From: Leptolyngbya sp. KIOST-1
GTDB taxonomy: Bacteria; Cyanobacteriota; Cyanobacteriia; Phormidesmidales; Phormidesmidaceae
Length of the DNA stretch: 64,000 nucleotides
Direction: 5' to 3'
Assembly: GCF_000763385.1 (NCBI RefSeq)
Contig: NZ_JQFA01000004.1
Coordinates: forward strand, 1,612,001 to 1,676,000
Position 1 is the stretch's first letter, and each line of letters starts with the position of its first letter. Position numbers and translations under genes: made by a program. Positions 8,910-17,320 of the stretch are shown piece by piece. The notes below the pieces were generated by a model. It was not told where the DNA came from. It saw nothing but the letters and a program-made list of their open reading frames with translations, and ran no database searches.

Positions 8910-8983
8910 CAGGGCTGGCGGGATTCGAACCCACGACCTGCCGCTTAGGAGGCGGCCGCTCTATCCTGCTGAGCTACAGCCCC
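8910..8983 (-). tRNA. tRNA-Arg (anticodon CCT)
   Basis: Read on the minus strand the sequence folds as a full cloverleaf: acceptor GGGGCTG, D-stem GCTC/GAGC, anticodon stem GCCGC/GCGGC with loop CTCCTAA (anticodon CCT, reading AGG), T-arm GTGGG-TTCGAAT-CCCGC. The first acceptor pair is G1-T72, a wobble. CCA is not encoded. It lies between futB and trmB, both in different transcription units. Confidence 0.95.
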
Positions 8984-9037
8984 AAGGTTTAACTGGGAGT
9001 ACTGGGTCATTTTACACCCTGGGCTAGGGGTGAGGCT

Positions 9038-9673
9038 TCAAGACCGGGTAAAGATGGCGCGGTAGACGGGCAGCCCCTGCTCCAGGGTGACCCGCTCCCG
9101 ATCGGTCTGGGCGGGGAAGGGACTGGCGGGCAGCCAGCGATCGCCCTGAGGCAGAAAGTGGGGATGTTCGCTGAGGCGATCGCACATATCCACCGCCACC
9201 TCTTCCACATCGGACTGCACTACCACGCGACCGCCGGGCGGCAAAAACTCCGCCAGGGTGGCCACCAACTCAGGTTGTAGCACACGCCGCTTCTGGTGGC
9301 GCTTTTTGAACCAGGGGTCGGGGAATTGAATCGACACCTGCTGGAGGGGGTTCTGGTCGCCCCAGCTCTCCAGCAGGGCGCGCAGGGAAATATTGACGTT
9401 GCAGTACATAAAATGCAGGTTGCTTAGCCCCGCCTCTTGCTGGCGCTTTTGGGCCGATTCGACCACCGGCTTGCGAATTTCGAGGCCCAAAAAATTCCAC
9501 TCGGGCTGAAGCTGAGCCATATGCAGCGCAAACACCCCTTTGCCGCAGCCGATGTCAATGTGCAACGGCTGCTGGGGGTTGGCAAAAGCCTCGCTCCAGT
9601 CGGGCATCGCCACGGGAGCCTGGTATCGTTCGCTCAGGGGGTTAACGTGCTGACGCACCCGCACAACTGCCAC
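9038..9673 (-). CDS. trmB: tRNA (guanine-N7-)-methyltransferase
   Basis: A 211-residue class I methyltransferase starting at a GTG (MAVVRVRQHVNPLS). The SAM site is HIDIGCGKGVFALHMA (about 39-54), followed by NFLGLEIRKPVVE. The family signature VSIQFPDPWFKKRHQKRRVLQ gives the substrate-binding PDPW and the basic motif, and the conserved C-terminal TDRERVTLEQGLPVYRAIF is complete. It methylates G46 of tRNA in the cytoplasm. It sits just downstream of the tRNA-Arg gene on the same strand, but that is probably coincidence. Confidence 0.95.
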   Translation of the reverse strand: MAVVRVRQHVNPLSERYQAPVAMPDWSEAFANPQQPLHIDIGCGKGVFALHMAQLQPEWNFLGLEIRKPVVESAQKRQQEAGLSNLHFMYCNVNISLRALLESWGDQNPLQQVSIQFPDPWFKKRHQKRRVLQPELVATLAEFLPPGGRVVVQSDVEEVAVDMCDRLSEHPHFLPQGDRWLPASPFPAQTDRERVTLEQGLPVYRAIFTRS

Positions 9674-9722
9674 AGGTTGACCTCAATGGAGCAAGGTCTT
9701 CTATCATGCCATTTGGGGTGCT

Positions 9723-9776
9723 AGGTGTCAGGTGTTAGGAGTCAGGCCCGATACCCGATACCTGATCCCCAACACC
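9723..9776. repeat. GACACCTGATACC-type short repeat cluster, copy 2
   Basis: Between trmB and the phosphoesterase lies a cluster of related words in both orientations: GGTGTCAGGTGTTAGG, GTCAGG, CCCGATACCCGATACCTGATCCCC, AACACCC. It can fold on itself. Copies 1 and 3 are at 4826-4844 and 17164-17197. Confidence 0.5.
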
Positions 9777-9847
9777 CTTTTTTTACCGAATCGGTCGATG
9801 AGCGGCTAGGCTGATAGGGGAATTCACATATCTATACGTCTAAGTTC

Positions 9848-10960
9848 ATGGGACAGCGTTTTCGCTTCGCTATCATCAGCGACCCTCACATTGCTCGACC
9901 GGAGACGATCTACAACGGCCCCCATCGCTTTCATCTGGTGGAGGTCAGCATTCCAGGCATCGAGCAGATTTTTGACCATTTAGAAACGCTGGATCTCGAT
10001 TTTCTGCTGCTGCCCGGCGACCTTACCCAGCATGGGGAATGGGTGAACCACCAGTGGCTGATCGATCGCCTCAAGCGGCTGCCCTTTCCGGCCTACGTAG
10101 TGCCGGGGAACCACGACGTAATCGCCCGCGATGCGACGGATCGCGCCATTGGCCTGCACGACTTTCCTCGCCTGTACCAGGACTTTGGCTATAGCGACGG
10201 CAAAACCCTGCACTACCACCGTGAAATTCTCCCCGGTGTACGGCTGGTGGCGCTCAACTCCAATGCCTTTGAGGCCAATGGGGAGCAGGTGCGGGTGGGC
10301 TATGTGGATCAGGCCCAACTCGACTGGTTGGAAACGACCCTGGCAGAATTTCGCGACGATTTGATTCTCGTCATGCTGCACCACAATGTGCTGGAGCACC
10401 TGCCGGGACAGTCCCAGAGCCCCTTGGGCCAGCGCTACATGGTGAGCAATGCCGAGGAGATTATTCAACGGCTGGAGGCTGCCAACGTGCGGCTGATGTT
10501 TACGGGGCACCTGCACGTGCAGGATGTGGCGCGGCGGGGCAATCTGTGCGAGGTGTTGACCGGGTCGCTGGTCAGCTATCCGCACCCCTACCGGGTTGTG
10601 GAGATTGACCACGGCGAGGGGGACCTGCGGGTGGATGTCCGATCGCGCCGTCTGACCGCCGTTGCCCCCTGGGACGACCTGCAGGCCATGTCGCACCAGT
10701 GGATGAGCGATCGCGCCGAGGGGTTTATGGCTAAGTTTCTCACCAGCCCGCCCGTGGGGTTGGGGGAAGCCGAAGCAGCGGCGATCGCCCCCAAACTCAA
10801 GCACTTCTGGCCCAGCATTGCGGCAGGGGATACCCAGATCGATTTTTCGCACCTGCCGCCCGAGGTGCAGCAGCGCTTAGCCCACTTCAATTCGGTGGAC
10901 GCCCAGGGCAATCCCCAGGCGATCGACAACACCGCCACCCTGGTGTGGCCTGCCAGGTAG
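9848..10960 (+). CDS. Metallophosphoesterase, Icc/CpdA-like
   Basis: A 370-residue calcineurin-like phosphoesterase. The five metal-binding blocks are visible in order: SDPHIARP (about 11), LPGDLTQHG (about 56), VPGNHD (about 86), MLHHN (about 177) and FTGHLHVQD (about 219). The DxH, GDxxxxG, GNHD and GHxH pattern with the long GNHD spacing fits class III cyclic nucleotide phosphodiesterase-like enzymes, though lipid or UDP-diacylglucosamine substrates are also possible. The C-terminal 70 residues are outside the catalytic core. Transcribed alone, with repeats upstream and a perfect hairpin downstream. Confidence 0.85.
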   Translation: MGQRFRFAIISDPHIARPETIYNGPHRFHLVEVSIPGIEQIFDHLETLDLDFLLLPGDLTQHGEWVNHQWLIDRLKRLPFPAYVVPGNHDVIARDATDRAIGLHDFPRLYQDFGYSDGKTLHYHREILPGVRLVALNSNAFEANGEQVRVGYVDQAQLDWLETTLAEFRDDLILVMLHHNVLEHLPGQSQSPLGQRYMVSNAEEIIQRLEAANVRLMFTGHLHVQDVARRGNLCEVLTGSLVSYPHPYRVVEIDHGEGDLRVDVRSRRLTAVAPWDDLQAMSHQWMSDRAEGFMAKFLTSPPVGLGEAEAAAIAPKLKHFWPSIAAGDTQIDFSHLPPEVQQRLAHFNSVDAQGNPQAIDNTATLVWPAR

Positions 10961-10962
10961 AA

Positions 10963-10997
10963 AAAATCCCAGGGTTCTCAAAGAACCCTGGGATTTT
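10963..10997. terminator. Perfect bidirectional terminator
   Basis: AAAATCCCAGGGTTCT at 10963-10978 pairs without mismatch with 10982-10997 across a CAA loop. With A residues on the left and T residues on the right it can terminate both the phosphoesterase gene (+) and the convergent nuclease gene (-). Confidence 0.92.
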
Positions 10998-11017
10998 GTA
11001 GCTTAGAACCTTGTAGC

Positions 11018-14000
11018 TTAGAACACGAAGTTCTCCGGGTTGTTCAATGCCGCCGCATCCACCCCCAGGAGGGTAATGAAGTTGGTAAACATGTTGCGCC
11101 CAGCCACGCCCTCTAGCTCTAGCGAAAGCTGGGTGCGCCCACTGTTGCCCAGGTTGCGAATCTGGATTGTGCCGTCGGCCAGGGGGTTGGTGCCGGTGTA
11201 GCCGACGCTGGTCAGCAGGTCGGTAAACACCAGCTGGTCGGCCCCCACCTCAAAGTCGGTGATGGTGTCGCCAGTTTGGTTGGTGTTGGTGTAGACGATC
11301 TGGTCGCGGCCGCCGCCCGTGGTGATCAGGTCAGGGCCGGGGCTGGCGAAGATGCGGTCATTGCCAGCCGTCCCCACCAGCACGTCGCGCCGGTCGGTGC
11401 CGGTGATGATGTTGAAGATCGGGGCCGCTGGGGCCAGGGTAAATCGGGCCAGGATGGGGTCGTGGTCACTGGCCCGCTGGGGAGTTTCGGCAAACTCAAT
11501 GTTGGCGTGGACGATATCCACCTCGGCGGTGGTGGCTAAACCGCCGCTGACCAGGATGTGATCCAGCGACTGGGAGTTGCCCTGGAAAATGAACGTGTAG
11601 CGCTCATTCTCGGGCAGCAGTTCTGTCAGGTTGGTAAGGCCGGTGTTGGCCGCCAGATCCCGCACCGGGGAGACAAACTCAAACTCGTTGAAGTCGCCCA
11701 GCACCACCACGTTGGCGGCGGAGTCGGCCCCCAACACGTCGCTGACAAAGTTCTGCACCGCCAAAGATTGCTGCTGACGGCGATCTAGCGAACCGTTGAC
11801 GGTGGGGTCTTCCTGCCTAGCCTCAAAGGGCTGCTCGGTACCCAAAATCGGGGCGCTGCCGCCCTTTGACGAGAAGTGGTTGTTGACCAGGGTGACGGTT
11901 TCGCCGTTGAACTGGAAGCTAGCCACCAGGGGCAGGCGAGCCCCCGCGAAGGCTGCGCCTGGGGCCTGGCTGCTGATGGTGGAAACCGAACCCTCCACCA
12001 GGCTGACCCGGCTGGGGTCGTAGAGGTAGGCATTGCGGATGTTGCCGCCGGGCTGGCCGCCCCCGGCATTGTTGAGAATGCCGGGGGTGTCGATGAAGGC
12101 GTAGGTAGGGCCGCCCGCAGCGACAATGGCATTGATCAGGGTTTGCAGGGTGACGTCCGCCGCCGTGACGCCGTCGTTGACGGAGCCGCTGTTGTCCTGC
12201 ACCTCTTGCAGGGCAATGATGTCGGGGCGATTGAGGTTGTTGACGATCTGGCGGGCGATCGCATCAAAGCGCCCGTCGGCAATGTCGGTGTCGCCATCGT
12301 TCTCGTTGGGGTCGAGGTTGAGCACGTTGTAGGTGGCCACCAGCAGTTGCTCACTGCCACGGGTCAGGGGGCTGACCTCGGGCTGCAATCCGCTGGGCAC
12401 AATCTGGCTGGTGAAGTCTTCGGTGACCAAGATTTCGTAGTTGCCGAAGGCGTAGCTGACTACCCCAGTCACATCGCCCAGGCGATCGCCCACATTCACC
12501 AGCGGAAAGGCAAAGTCGCGCACGCCGCTGTCAAACTGAAGCTGGATGCGCTCGGGGTTGAAGTCGTCGGGGCTGATGTTGAGGGTGCCTCTTTCGCTCA
12601 GCCCCGTCGCCCCAAAGCCGTTGTCGATGACGCCAAAGATTTCGCCAAAGTTGTTGGTGGCGTCGATCACCCGGAAGTTCTGGGCCGTCACCAGCATGCC
12701 TTCCAGGGACTCAAAGAAGTCGATGCCGTCGTTCACCGGGTCAAACACGGTGAAGGCGTCGTCATCGATGGTTCCCGTGGGGGGCACCCGCCCGCCCTGG
12801 CCGATGATGGTGGCCGCGGGCAGCGGGTTGCCGGAGGACAGCACATCCACCGTGGGGTTGCCGCCAATCTGGGTGATGGACAGGTTGCGGGTGGCCAAAC
12901 CGCCGGGGGTGAACTCCGACACCACGCCGTTGACCTGCACCTCGTCGCCCACCTGCACCGGGATGGGGGTGGCGCTGCCCACAAACACAAAGATGGCGTC
13001 GGAGGTGGCGATGTTGCCGTCGCCCACCGGGTCTTGCAGGTAGAAGCCACGGCTGCCGGTGGTGTCGATCGCCGTCACAATGCCGCTGGTGATCACCCGC
13101 TGGCCGTTGAAGGGCGAAATGTGGGATGCGCCCTGGATGTCGTAGATGGCGACGGTGGGCACCGCGTCGCGAATGGTCACGGTGGCGCTGGCGGCGGCCC
13201 CCAGGTCGTAATCGGCCTCATCCACCAGGGTGAGCACCACGGTTTCGTCACCTTCAATCAGGTCGTCGTCGAGGGGGGTGACGGTGATGGTAGCGGAGGT
13301 CTGCCCCGCCGGAATTTCCACAGTGCCGCTCAGCGCCTCGTAGTCGACCCCGTTGGTGGCGGTGCCGTTGATGGTGTAGGTCACGGTCAGCGCCTCGGCG
13401 ATGTCGCCGGAGCGGGTGACGGTGAAGGTGCCGGTGTTGACCGGGGTTTCGCCCTCAGCGGCGATCGCATCGGTGGCTGCAATGGTCACTACCGGGCGCA
13501 CGACCCCTCCCTGCACCAGGGGAATCAGCGTGAAGTCGTCCACCGCCAGGCCGTCGTCGGCCCCGGCGGCGTCAAAGTCGCTCCAGCGAATCCAGAGGGT
13601 TTCGCCAGGGGCCACGGTCAGCCCGGCCAGGGTGCCCGTGACCAGGGTGCGGTTGGCGGCATCATTGCCGTCCCGCGCCCCTACCCCCCCAGTTGTGACG
13701 GGGGCGACAAAGTCCAGGGCGTCCACGTCAATCCAGGTGCCGTTGTTGAGGGCGGTGGCATTGAGGCTGTACTGGAAGTCGAGGCGGTCGGGGATGGCGC
13801 GGTTATCGGTACCCAATCGCCACTGCTCGCCAAAGTAGCTGATGTTGAAGCCAGCGAAGGTGGTGTCGGTGGCGTTGGTGAAGCTGGCCCCAAAGGTGGG
13901 AATCAGCGTGCCCGATCGCAGGCCGCCCAGGGCGCGATCGCCGTCCCCCGCCGCCCCAAAGCTGTAGGTGTTGCCCGCATTGCTGCTGCCGGTGCCAATG

Positions 14001-14134
14001 CCGTAGGTGTCGTTGGCGTTGGTGCCCGCCTCAAAGAAAAACCAGCCCTGGGGCAGAATGCTGCCCGTGGTGCCCGTACTGGCCAGGCCGTCAAAATCCT
14101 GGATGTATACCGTTCCGTCTAGATTGACCGTCAT
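11018..14134 (-). CDS. Large secreted endonuclease/exonuclease/phosphatase (ExeM/NucH type) with RTX-like tail
   Basis: A 1038-residue protein without a classical signal peptide. Order of domains: a jelly-roll-like N-terminal region (1-210, YIQDFDGLA...WIRWSDFD), a Calx-beta domain (about 215-325, VTYTINGTATNGVDYEALSGTVEIPAGQTSATI is its hallmark), an OB-fold region (about 335-470, GIVTAIDTTGSRGFYLQDP), an endonuclease/exonuclease/phosphatase domain (about 595-905) with ALQEVQDN, VVLGDFNEFE, SLDHIL and ASDHDPI catalytic blocks, and a C-terminal calcium-binding RTX-like segment (GTAGNDRIF, DLITTGGGRDQI). The RTX-like end suggests type I secretion. It probably degrades extracellular DNA for phosphorus or in biofilms. 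Very low Cys and Lys content is typical for such proteins. Confidence 0.88.
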   Translation of the reverse strand: MTVNLDGTVYIQDFDGLASTGTTGSILPQGWFFFEAGTNANDTYGIGTGSSNAGNTYSFGAAGDGDRALGGLRSGTLIPTFGASFTNATDTTFAGFNISYFGEQWRLGTDNRAIPDRLDFQYSLNATALNNGTWIDVDALDFVAPVTTGGVGARDGNDAANRTLVTGTLAGLTVAPGETLWIRWSDFDAAGADDGLAVDDFTLIPLVQGGVVRPVVTIAATDAIAAEGETPVNTGTFTVTRSGDIAEALTVTYTINGTATNGVDYEALSGTVEIPAGQTSATITVTPLDDDLIEGDETVVLTLVDEADYDLGAAASATVTIRDAVPTVAIYDIQGASHISPFNGQRVITSGIVTAIDTTGSRGFYLQDPVGDGNIATSDAIFVFVGSATPIPVQVGDEVQVNGVVSEFTPGGLATRNLSITQIGGNPTVDVLSSGNPLPAATIIGQGGRVPPTGTIDDDAFTVFDPVNDGIDFFESLEGMLVTAQNFRVIDATNNFGEIFGVIDNGFGATGLSERGTLNISPDDFNPERIQLQFDSGVRDFAFPLVNVGDRLGDVTGVVSYAFGNYEILVTEDFTSQIVPSGLQPEVSPLTRGSEQLLVATYNVLNLDPNENDGDTDIADGRFDAIARQIVNNLNRPDIIALQEVQDNSGSVNDGVTAADVTLQTLINAIVAAGGPTYAFIDTPGILNNAGGGQPGGNIRNAYLYDPSRVSLVEGSVSTISSQAPGAAFAGARLPLVASFQFNGETVTLVNNHFSSKGGSAPILGTEQPFEARQEDPTVNGSLDRRQQQSLAVQNFVSDVLGADSAANVVVLGDFNEFEFVSPVRDLAANTGLTNLTELLPENERYTFIFQGNSQSLDHILVSGGLATTAEVDIVHANIEFAETPQRASDHDPILARFTLAPAAPIFNIITGTDRRDVLVGTAGNDRIFASPGPDLITTGGGRDQIVYTNTNQTGDTITDFEVGADQLVFTDLLTSVGYTGTNPLADGTIQIRNLGNSGRTQLSLELEGVAGRNMFTNFITLLGVDAAALNNPENFVF

Positions 14135-14572
14135 CGTCCGCTACAACCTCGTATAAATGTCACGACCTACGAATCCAGGCCGCACCGATAACTCAGCGCA
14201 GCACAAACCGGCGCCCAGAGGCGGGGTGACGGCCTCCAGGGCAATCGCCCTCCTTCCAGGCGCAAAACAACCCGCTGGAATGCGGTTCTGCACAGCAGAA
14301 CTCCGGCGTTCATACCTATCCCAAGGGGGTGTAGGCTAACAAGCTCGTTGTGTTTTCTAAAAAACTGGGTAGGTCAGGTGAAGAAAGCTGCGATCGCAGC
14401 CTCCGCTATCGCCTAAACCTCAGCAAGCATTGGCAATTTTAATTGTCAGTATTTCCACATAGAACAGTATCAGACCACACGAAATTAGGCGGTAAAGGTA
14501 GGTTTAAGGTCTTTTTAAACCATCGTTTCTTCGTTTGTGCCTGCAAAGACTGGGGTCAGGGCGATCGCCAGA
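14135..14572. other. Intergenic region between the nuclease and the MNT gene
   Basis: About 440 bases upstream of the nuclease start. I see no gene, RNA or repeat that I can support. It presumably carries the nuclease promoter. A short inverted word TTTAA...TTAAA occurs near 14500 but is too common to interpret. Confidence 0.4.
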
Positions 14573-14893
14573 TCAGTTTTCCGCTGCCTGCTGTAGAACC
14601 CTGTGGTCTGCTGCGATCGCCCGGTGAAAGGACTCCGGTAGCTCATCCCACCCAAACAGATCGACGCGAAACGGCAAGTCGCTTTCCTCAAAGGCTTCTC
14701 TCAGGTCGGGGATGGCCCGCCGCAGCTGAGGGCTGGCAAAGACCACCAGATCCAGGTCAGAGTGGGGGCGCGCCGTGCCCTTGACCCGCGAACCGTAGGC
14801 CCACACGGCTGTACCGGGCAGGTACTTTTGCCGCAGGGTCAGCACCATCTATCGCTGCTGGGGAGTGATGCCTAAGGGGGTGGCTAGATCCAT
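14573..14893 (-). pseudogene. MNT-type nucleotidyltransferase, damaged by an amber codon and IS insertion
   Basis: The frame opens at ATG 14893 as MDLATPLGITPQQR, hits TAG at 14851-14849 (codon 15), and continues directly as MVLTLRQKYLPGTAVWAYGSRVKGTARPHSDLDLVVFA to 14573. The core has the minimal nucleotidyltransferase motif GSR-x-x-G-x-A plus SDLDL and a later VDLFGWDE (third Asp). Relatives normally read through with Gln at codon 15, so TAG replaces CAG. Translation could restart at the ATG right after the TAG and give a 91-residue protein with an intact active site. The ISAs1 element inserted so that its end lies 4 bases upstream of the original ATG. The old ribosome binding site (GGGAGG) now lies beyond the IS near 16120-16130. 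MNT proteins are antitoxins that AMPylate HEPN toxins; no HEPN gene is adjacent. Confidence 0.75.
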
Positions 14894-14897
14894 GATT

Positions 14898-16104
14898 TAG
14901 GGCAAACGCATACTCGAGATGAGAATATTAAGACTCATTTCTAGGAAGTGAGTTATGTGTTCTGCCCAGCCCCTATCGCCGTTAATCGAGCATTTTCAGT
15001 CATTAGACGACCCTCGCTGTAGCCACTTGGTTGAGCATCGATTGCTCGATATCATCGGGCTCACGCTTTGTGCGGTGATCTGTGGAGCCGATAGCTGGGT
15101 AGATATTGCGGCCTATGGCCGTGCCAAAGAAGCTTGGCTGCGCGGTTTTCTGAGCCTACCCCACGGAATTCCCTCCCACGACACCATCGCCCGATTGTTT
15201 GCAGCCTTAGACTCCGCCGCCTTTCAGAGTTGCTTTGTCGCGTGGGTCAAGGCCGTCGCCCACCTCGGCTCAAGCGAACAGATAGCCATTGACGGCAAGA
15301 CATTGCGCCACTCCTATGACCGAGGGGGCGGCAAGGGAGCCATCCATATGGTGAGTGCTTGGGCCAATGAGCAGCGGTTGGTACTAGCCCAGGTCAAGGT
15401 GGATGAGAAATCCAACGAGATCACTGCGATTCCAGAGCTTCTGAAGGTTCTGGACCTCCAGGGATGCCTAGTCACCATTGATGCCATGGGCACTCAAACC
15501 GCCATTGCTCACCAGATTATCGAAGGCCGTGGCGACTACATCTTGAGCCTTAAAGGCAATCAGGGCAACATTCACGAGGATGTCGAGCAGGTGTTTACCT
15601 GGGCGCGGCAGCAGGACTTTAAGGACATCTCCCACGAGTTTCATCAGACCATCACCCCTGGGCACGGGCGCATCGACATCCGCCGCCACTGGTTGCTCGA
15701 TGGGGTCGAGCACCTCATCAACGCTGAGCGCTGGGTTGGCTTAAAACGCGTTGGCCTCGTGGAGGCTGAACGCCGTATCCTCGGTCAACCCCCGACCATT
15801 GAGCAGCGCTACTATCTCGTTAGTTTTGACGGCGATGTCCAACGCTTTGCCCAAGGGGTGCGCAGCCACTGGGGTATTGAAAACCAGCTCCACTGGGTGC
15901 TCGATGTCGCCTTCCACGAAGATGCCTCTCGAATTCGTAAAGACCACGCCCCCGCTAATCTGGCCGTCGTCCGTCACATCGCCCTCAATCTGCTGCGTCA
16001 GGACGCTTTTGCCAAAGGGGGTATCAAGGCTAAACGCTTGCAAGCAGGATGGGATAATGACTACCTAATTCGGCTACTCTCCTCCTGAGTATGCGTTTGC
16101 CCTA
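14898..16104 (+). mobile_element. Complete ISAs1-family insertion sequence, 1207 bp
   Basis: The ends are perfect 18-bp inverted repeats, TAGGGCAAACGCATACTC at 14898-14915 and its complement at 16087-16104. They are flanked by a 10-bp direct repeat ATCCATGATT at 14888-14897 and 16105-16114, the target duplication. One transposase gene fills the element. Size, end length and target duplication length all match ISAs1-family elements. The exact duplication suggests a recent insertion. It separated a nucleotidyltransferase gene from its upstream ribosome binding site. Confidence 0.95.
14955..16088 (+). CDS. ISAs1-family transposase
   Basis: A 377-residue DDE transposase. N-terminal region PLIEHFQSLDDPRCSHLVEHRLLDIIGLTLCAVICGADSW is characteristic of the family. 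Catalytic blocks: AIDGKTLR (first Asp), VTIDAMGTQ (second Asp) and HWGIENQLHWVLDVAFHEDASRIR (Glu in the Y/H-x-x-x-E region), with the ISAs1-typical YILSLKGNQ between. An AGGAAG ribosome binding site precedes ATG 14955. The gene appears intact, so the element may be active. The stop codon lies within the right inverted repeat. Confidence 0.95.
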   Translation: MCSAQPLSPLIEHFQSLDDPRCSHLVEHRLLDIIGLTLCAVICGADSWVDIAAYGRAKEAWLRGFLSLPHGIPSHDTIARLFAALDSAAFQSCFVAWVKAVAHLGSSEQIAIDGKTLRHSYDRGGGKGAIHMVSAWANEQRLVLAQVKVDEKSNEITAIPELLKVLDLQGCLVTIDAMGTQTAIAHQIIEGRGDYILSLKGNQGNIHEDVEQVFTWARQQDFKDISHEFHQTITPGHGRIDIRRHWLLDGVEHLINAERWVGLKRVGLVEAERRILGQPPTIEQRYYLVSFDGDVQRFAQGVRSHWGIENQLHWVLDVAFHEDASRIRKDHAPANLAVVRHIALNLLRQDAFAKGGIKAKRLQAGWDNDYLIRLLSS

Positions 16105-16191
16105 ATCCATGATTGATTGCCCTCCCGGAGGTGGCGCTGAGCCGCTTAAAATTGGTGTGATGTCTACATTATTGCCCAGGAGCCCGCGCCC

Positions 16192-17124
16192 ATGGCCGCC
16201 CCCCAGCAGCCCACCTCCAACAGTTTCAAAAAGCTCCAGGGGTTTTTGCGATCGCGCATGGGTCAGGCGATCGCCGACTACGCCATGATTGACGAGGGCG
16301 ATCGCGTCATGGTCTGCGTCTCCGGCGGCAAAGACTCCCACACCCTGCTGGATATTTTGCGCCACCTCCAGCGCAGTGCTCCGATTCACTTCGACATTCT
16401 GGCGGTCAACCTCGACCAAAAGCAGCCGGGCTTTCCCGCCCACGTGCTGCCCGAGTACTTTGAGGTGATTGGCGTACCCTACAGAATTGTGGAGCAGGAC
16501 ACCTACAGCACCGTCAAGCGGGTGATTCCCGAGGGCAAGACCATGTGCGGGCTGTGCTCGCGGCTGCGGCGGGGCATTCTCTACCGGGTGGCCGCCGAGG
16601 AGGGGGCGACCAAAATTGCCCTCGGCCACCACCGCGACGACATGATCGAAACGCTGTTTCTCAATATGTTCCACGGCGGCAGGCTCAAGGCCATGCCCCC
16701 CAAGCTGCTCACCGACGATCGCCGCCACATTGTGATTCGGCCCCTGGCCTACTGCCCCGAACCCGACATCGCCCGCTACGCCCGCTACCGCGAGTTTCCG
16801 ATTATTCCCTGCACGCTGTGCGGGTCTCAGGCCAACCTGCAGCGGGCCCAGATCAAGGAGATGCTGCAAACCTGGGAAAAACAGTGGCCGGGCCGCACCG
16901 AAACCCTGTTTCGCAGCCTGCAAAATGTGGCCCCCTCGCAGCTGGCCGACCCCAACCTGTTCGACTTTGGCGGGCTGGAGTCGGCCCGCATTGTCCCTAC
17001 AGACGGCGATGGTGAGGATGGGGTCGAAACGGATCTGGAGGCGGAGTTTAACCCGGCCCTGGCACTGTTTGAGGGAGGGCTGCCACCGCTGCCAGCGGGC
17101 CTTATCCAGCATCAGCCTCAGTGA
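16192..17124 (+). CDS. ttcA: tRNA 2-thiocytidine(32) synthetase
   Basis: A 310-residue PP-loop enzyme. The ATP site is SGGKDSH at about 44-50. Iron-sulfur and catalytic cysteines lie in MCGLC (Cys119, Cys122) and in PCTLC (Cys207, Cys210), matching the TtcA pattern of a [4Fe-4S] cluster. [28 protein letters not shown] is the family core. It thiolates C32 of tRNAs in the cytoplasm. The C-terminal 45 residues are acidic and variable. The gene starts 78 bases beyond the right target duplication of the ISAs1 element, so the insertion lies in its upstream region and could affect its promoter. Confidence 0.93.
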   Translation: MAAPQQPTSNSFKKLQGFLRSRMGQAIADYAMIDEGDRVMVCVSGGKDSHTLLDILRHLQRSAPIHFDILAVNLDQKQPGFPAHVLPEYFEVIGVPYRIVEQDTYSTVKRVIPEGKTMCGLCSRLRRGILYRVAAEEGATKIALGHHRDDMIETLFLNMFHGGRLKAMPPKLLTDDRRHIVIRPLAYCPEPDIARYARYREFPIIPCTLCGSQANLQRAQIKEMLQTWEKQWPGRTETLFRSLQNVAPSQLADPNLFDFGGLESARIVPTDGDGEDGVETDLEAEFNPALALFEGGLPPLPAGLIQHQPQ

Positions 17125-17163
17125 GTTGCCCTAGTACTCTGCGGCATAAGTTGGCCAACCATT

Positions 17164-17197
17164 CCCGATACCTGACATCCGGCACCCGATGATACCC
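17164..17197. repeat. GACACCTGATACC-type short repeat, copy 3
   Basis: CCCGATACCTGACATCC followed by GGCACCCGATGATACCC, in the 196-base gap between the convergent ttcA and channel genes. It is related to copies at 4826 and 9723. No T-rich terminator was found in this gap. Confidence 0.45.
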
Positions 17198-17320
17198 ACA
17201 GCAAGGGTTGTTATATTGCTGCTCGCCAATACTAGGCAGGACCGTGCCTGAGGCTGTGCCCACTGGGGAGAGTACAGCCTCCAGCCTCCTATACCCAAGT
17301 AAACTCCGCTACCAGAACCA

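Noticed and set aside
8904..8910. GGGTACA next to tRNA-Arg, matching the putative att word at 54802 and 55152
   Set aside because: Only seven bases match, there is no integrase nearby, and chance occurrence of a 7-mer in 64 kb is expected.
8742..8948. 68-codon frame ending GWRDSNPRPAA
   Set aside because: This ending is the classic false protein made by translating across a tRNA gene in antisense; it overlaps tRNA-Arg at 8910-8983.
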